Of a DNA stretch of 14,552 nt, positions 14,484-14,552 are shown piece by piece. The position numbers and the translations under genes were made by a program. The notes under the pieces were generated by a model. The model did not search any database. It saw only the letters and a program-made list of their open reading frames with translations, and was not told the origin of the DNA. Positions within the stretch are counted from its first letter, which is position 1, and every line of letters starts with the position of its first letter. The DNA is from CAZEAP01 sp964510315 (GTDB lineage: Bacteria; Planctomycetota; Brocadiia; SM23-32), in NCBI GenBank assembly GCA_964510315.1, contig CAZEAP010000047.1, forward strand, positions 1-14,552, given 5' to 3'.

Positions 14484-14552
14484 CGTTGAGGCCGCCGTCA
14501 GGCGGCCGACTCAGACGTAGCCCGGGGTGACCCCCGTCGGGGGGTACATGTT
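14484..14552 (-). repeat. Interspersed repeat, copy B (inverted partner of 285-353)
   Basis: This is the reverse-complement copy of 285-353, cut by the window edge. It keeps the stem GGCCGCC/GGCGGCC with a different loop (TGAC read on the minus strand). The G-rich and C-rich runs just inside (CCCCC...GGGGG) can also pair. Copies A and B therefore face each other across almost the whole window. I infer a dispersed repeat family rather than transposon ends, because no transposase lies between them. Confidence 0.75.

Larger units (their letters stand above)
14338..14552. other. Gene-free right edge
   Basis: I see no supported gene. The stretch holds the right 19-bp repeat and repeat copy B at its end; the sequence between them (14392-14483) shows no feature I can name. 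Confidence 0.5.

Noticed and set aside
13890..14520. Open frames crossing the tandem repeat
   Set aside because: All readings of the repeat stay open and give repetitive ICVYQCLSVSGVF-like peptides; typical spurious frames over intergenic repeats.

Overview
The window looks like chromosomal DNA of an uncultured, high-GC (about 68% in the metabolic lines I counted) heterotrophic bacterium, of the kind found in Planctomycetes, Lentisphaerae/Kiritimatiellae, Hydrogenedentes or similar groups. The basis is two formylglycine sulfatases beside an FAD_oxidored-type flavoprotein and an (alpha/alpha)6-barrel glycosidase-like protein, sigma70-like promoters, and much structured intergenic repeat DNA. 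No rRNA, tRNA or ribosomal-protein gene is present, so the phylum is inference.

Layout. 1-~580 holds no credible gene but carries a dense series of perfect hairpins and a ~69-bp repeat whose second copy lies inverted at the right edge (14484-14552). 687-1518 is a plus-strand run of small genes: an HsdM N-terminal stub, then a DUF4258 protein and a YgiT/MqsA-type zinc-finger protein, probably a toxin-antitoxin pair. 1933-3909 has lower GC (53-60% in three of the four lines I counted, 70% in the fourth). It carries a probable lipoprotein with a trypsin/HtrA-like protease domain and an orphan PIN-domain nuclease. A decayed tyrosine-recombinase tail lies on the minus strand at about 3915-4035. 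Together 687-4073 reads as an accessory defence or mobile patch.

4198-13860 is the metabolic part: iduronate-2-sulfatase-like sulfatase (-), PNPOx-like flavin-binding protein (+), a 933-residue protein with two FAD modules and HEAT repeats (-), a second sulfatase (-), a two-helix membrane protein of unknown function (+), and an (alpha/alpha)6-barrel glycosidase-like protein (-). Sulfatase 2 and the FAD protein could be cotranscribed (about 236 bp apart). The sulfatases and glycosidase-like protein are consistent with breakdown of sulfated glycans. None shows an obvious signal peptide, so internalised oligosaccharides or another small sulfated substrate are possible. No sulfatase-maturing enzyme, transporter or regulator is visible.

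The most notable gene-level point is that the glycosidase frame is closed by a TAA at 11692-11694 but continues in the same frame for 51 clearly coding-like codons to a second TAA at 11536-11538. This suggests a nonsense change, a sequencing error, or readthrough. 13961-14391 is gene-free and holds two 177-bp tandem repeat units bracketed by an exact 19-bp direct repeat.
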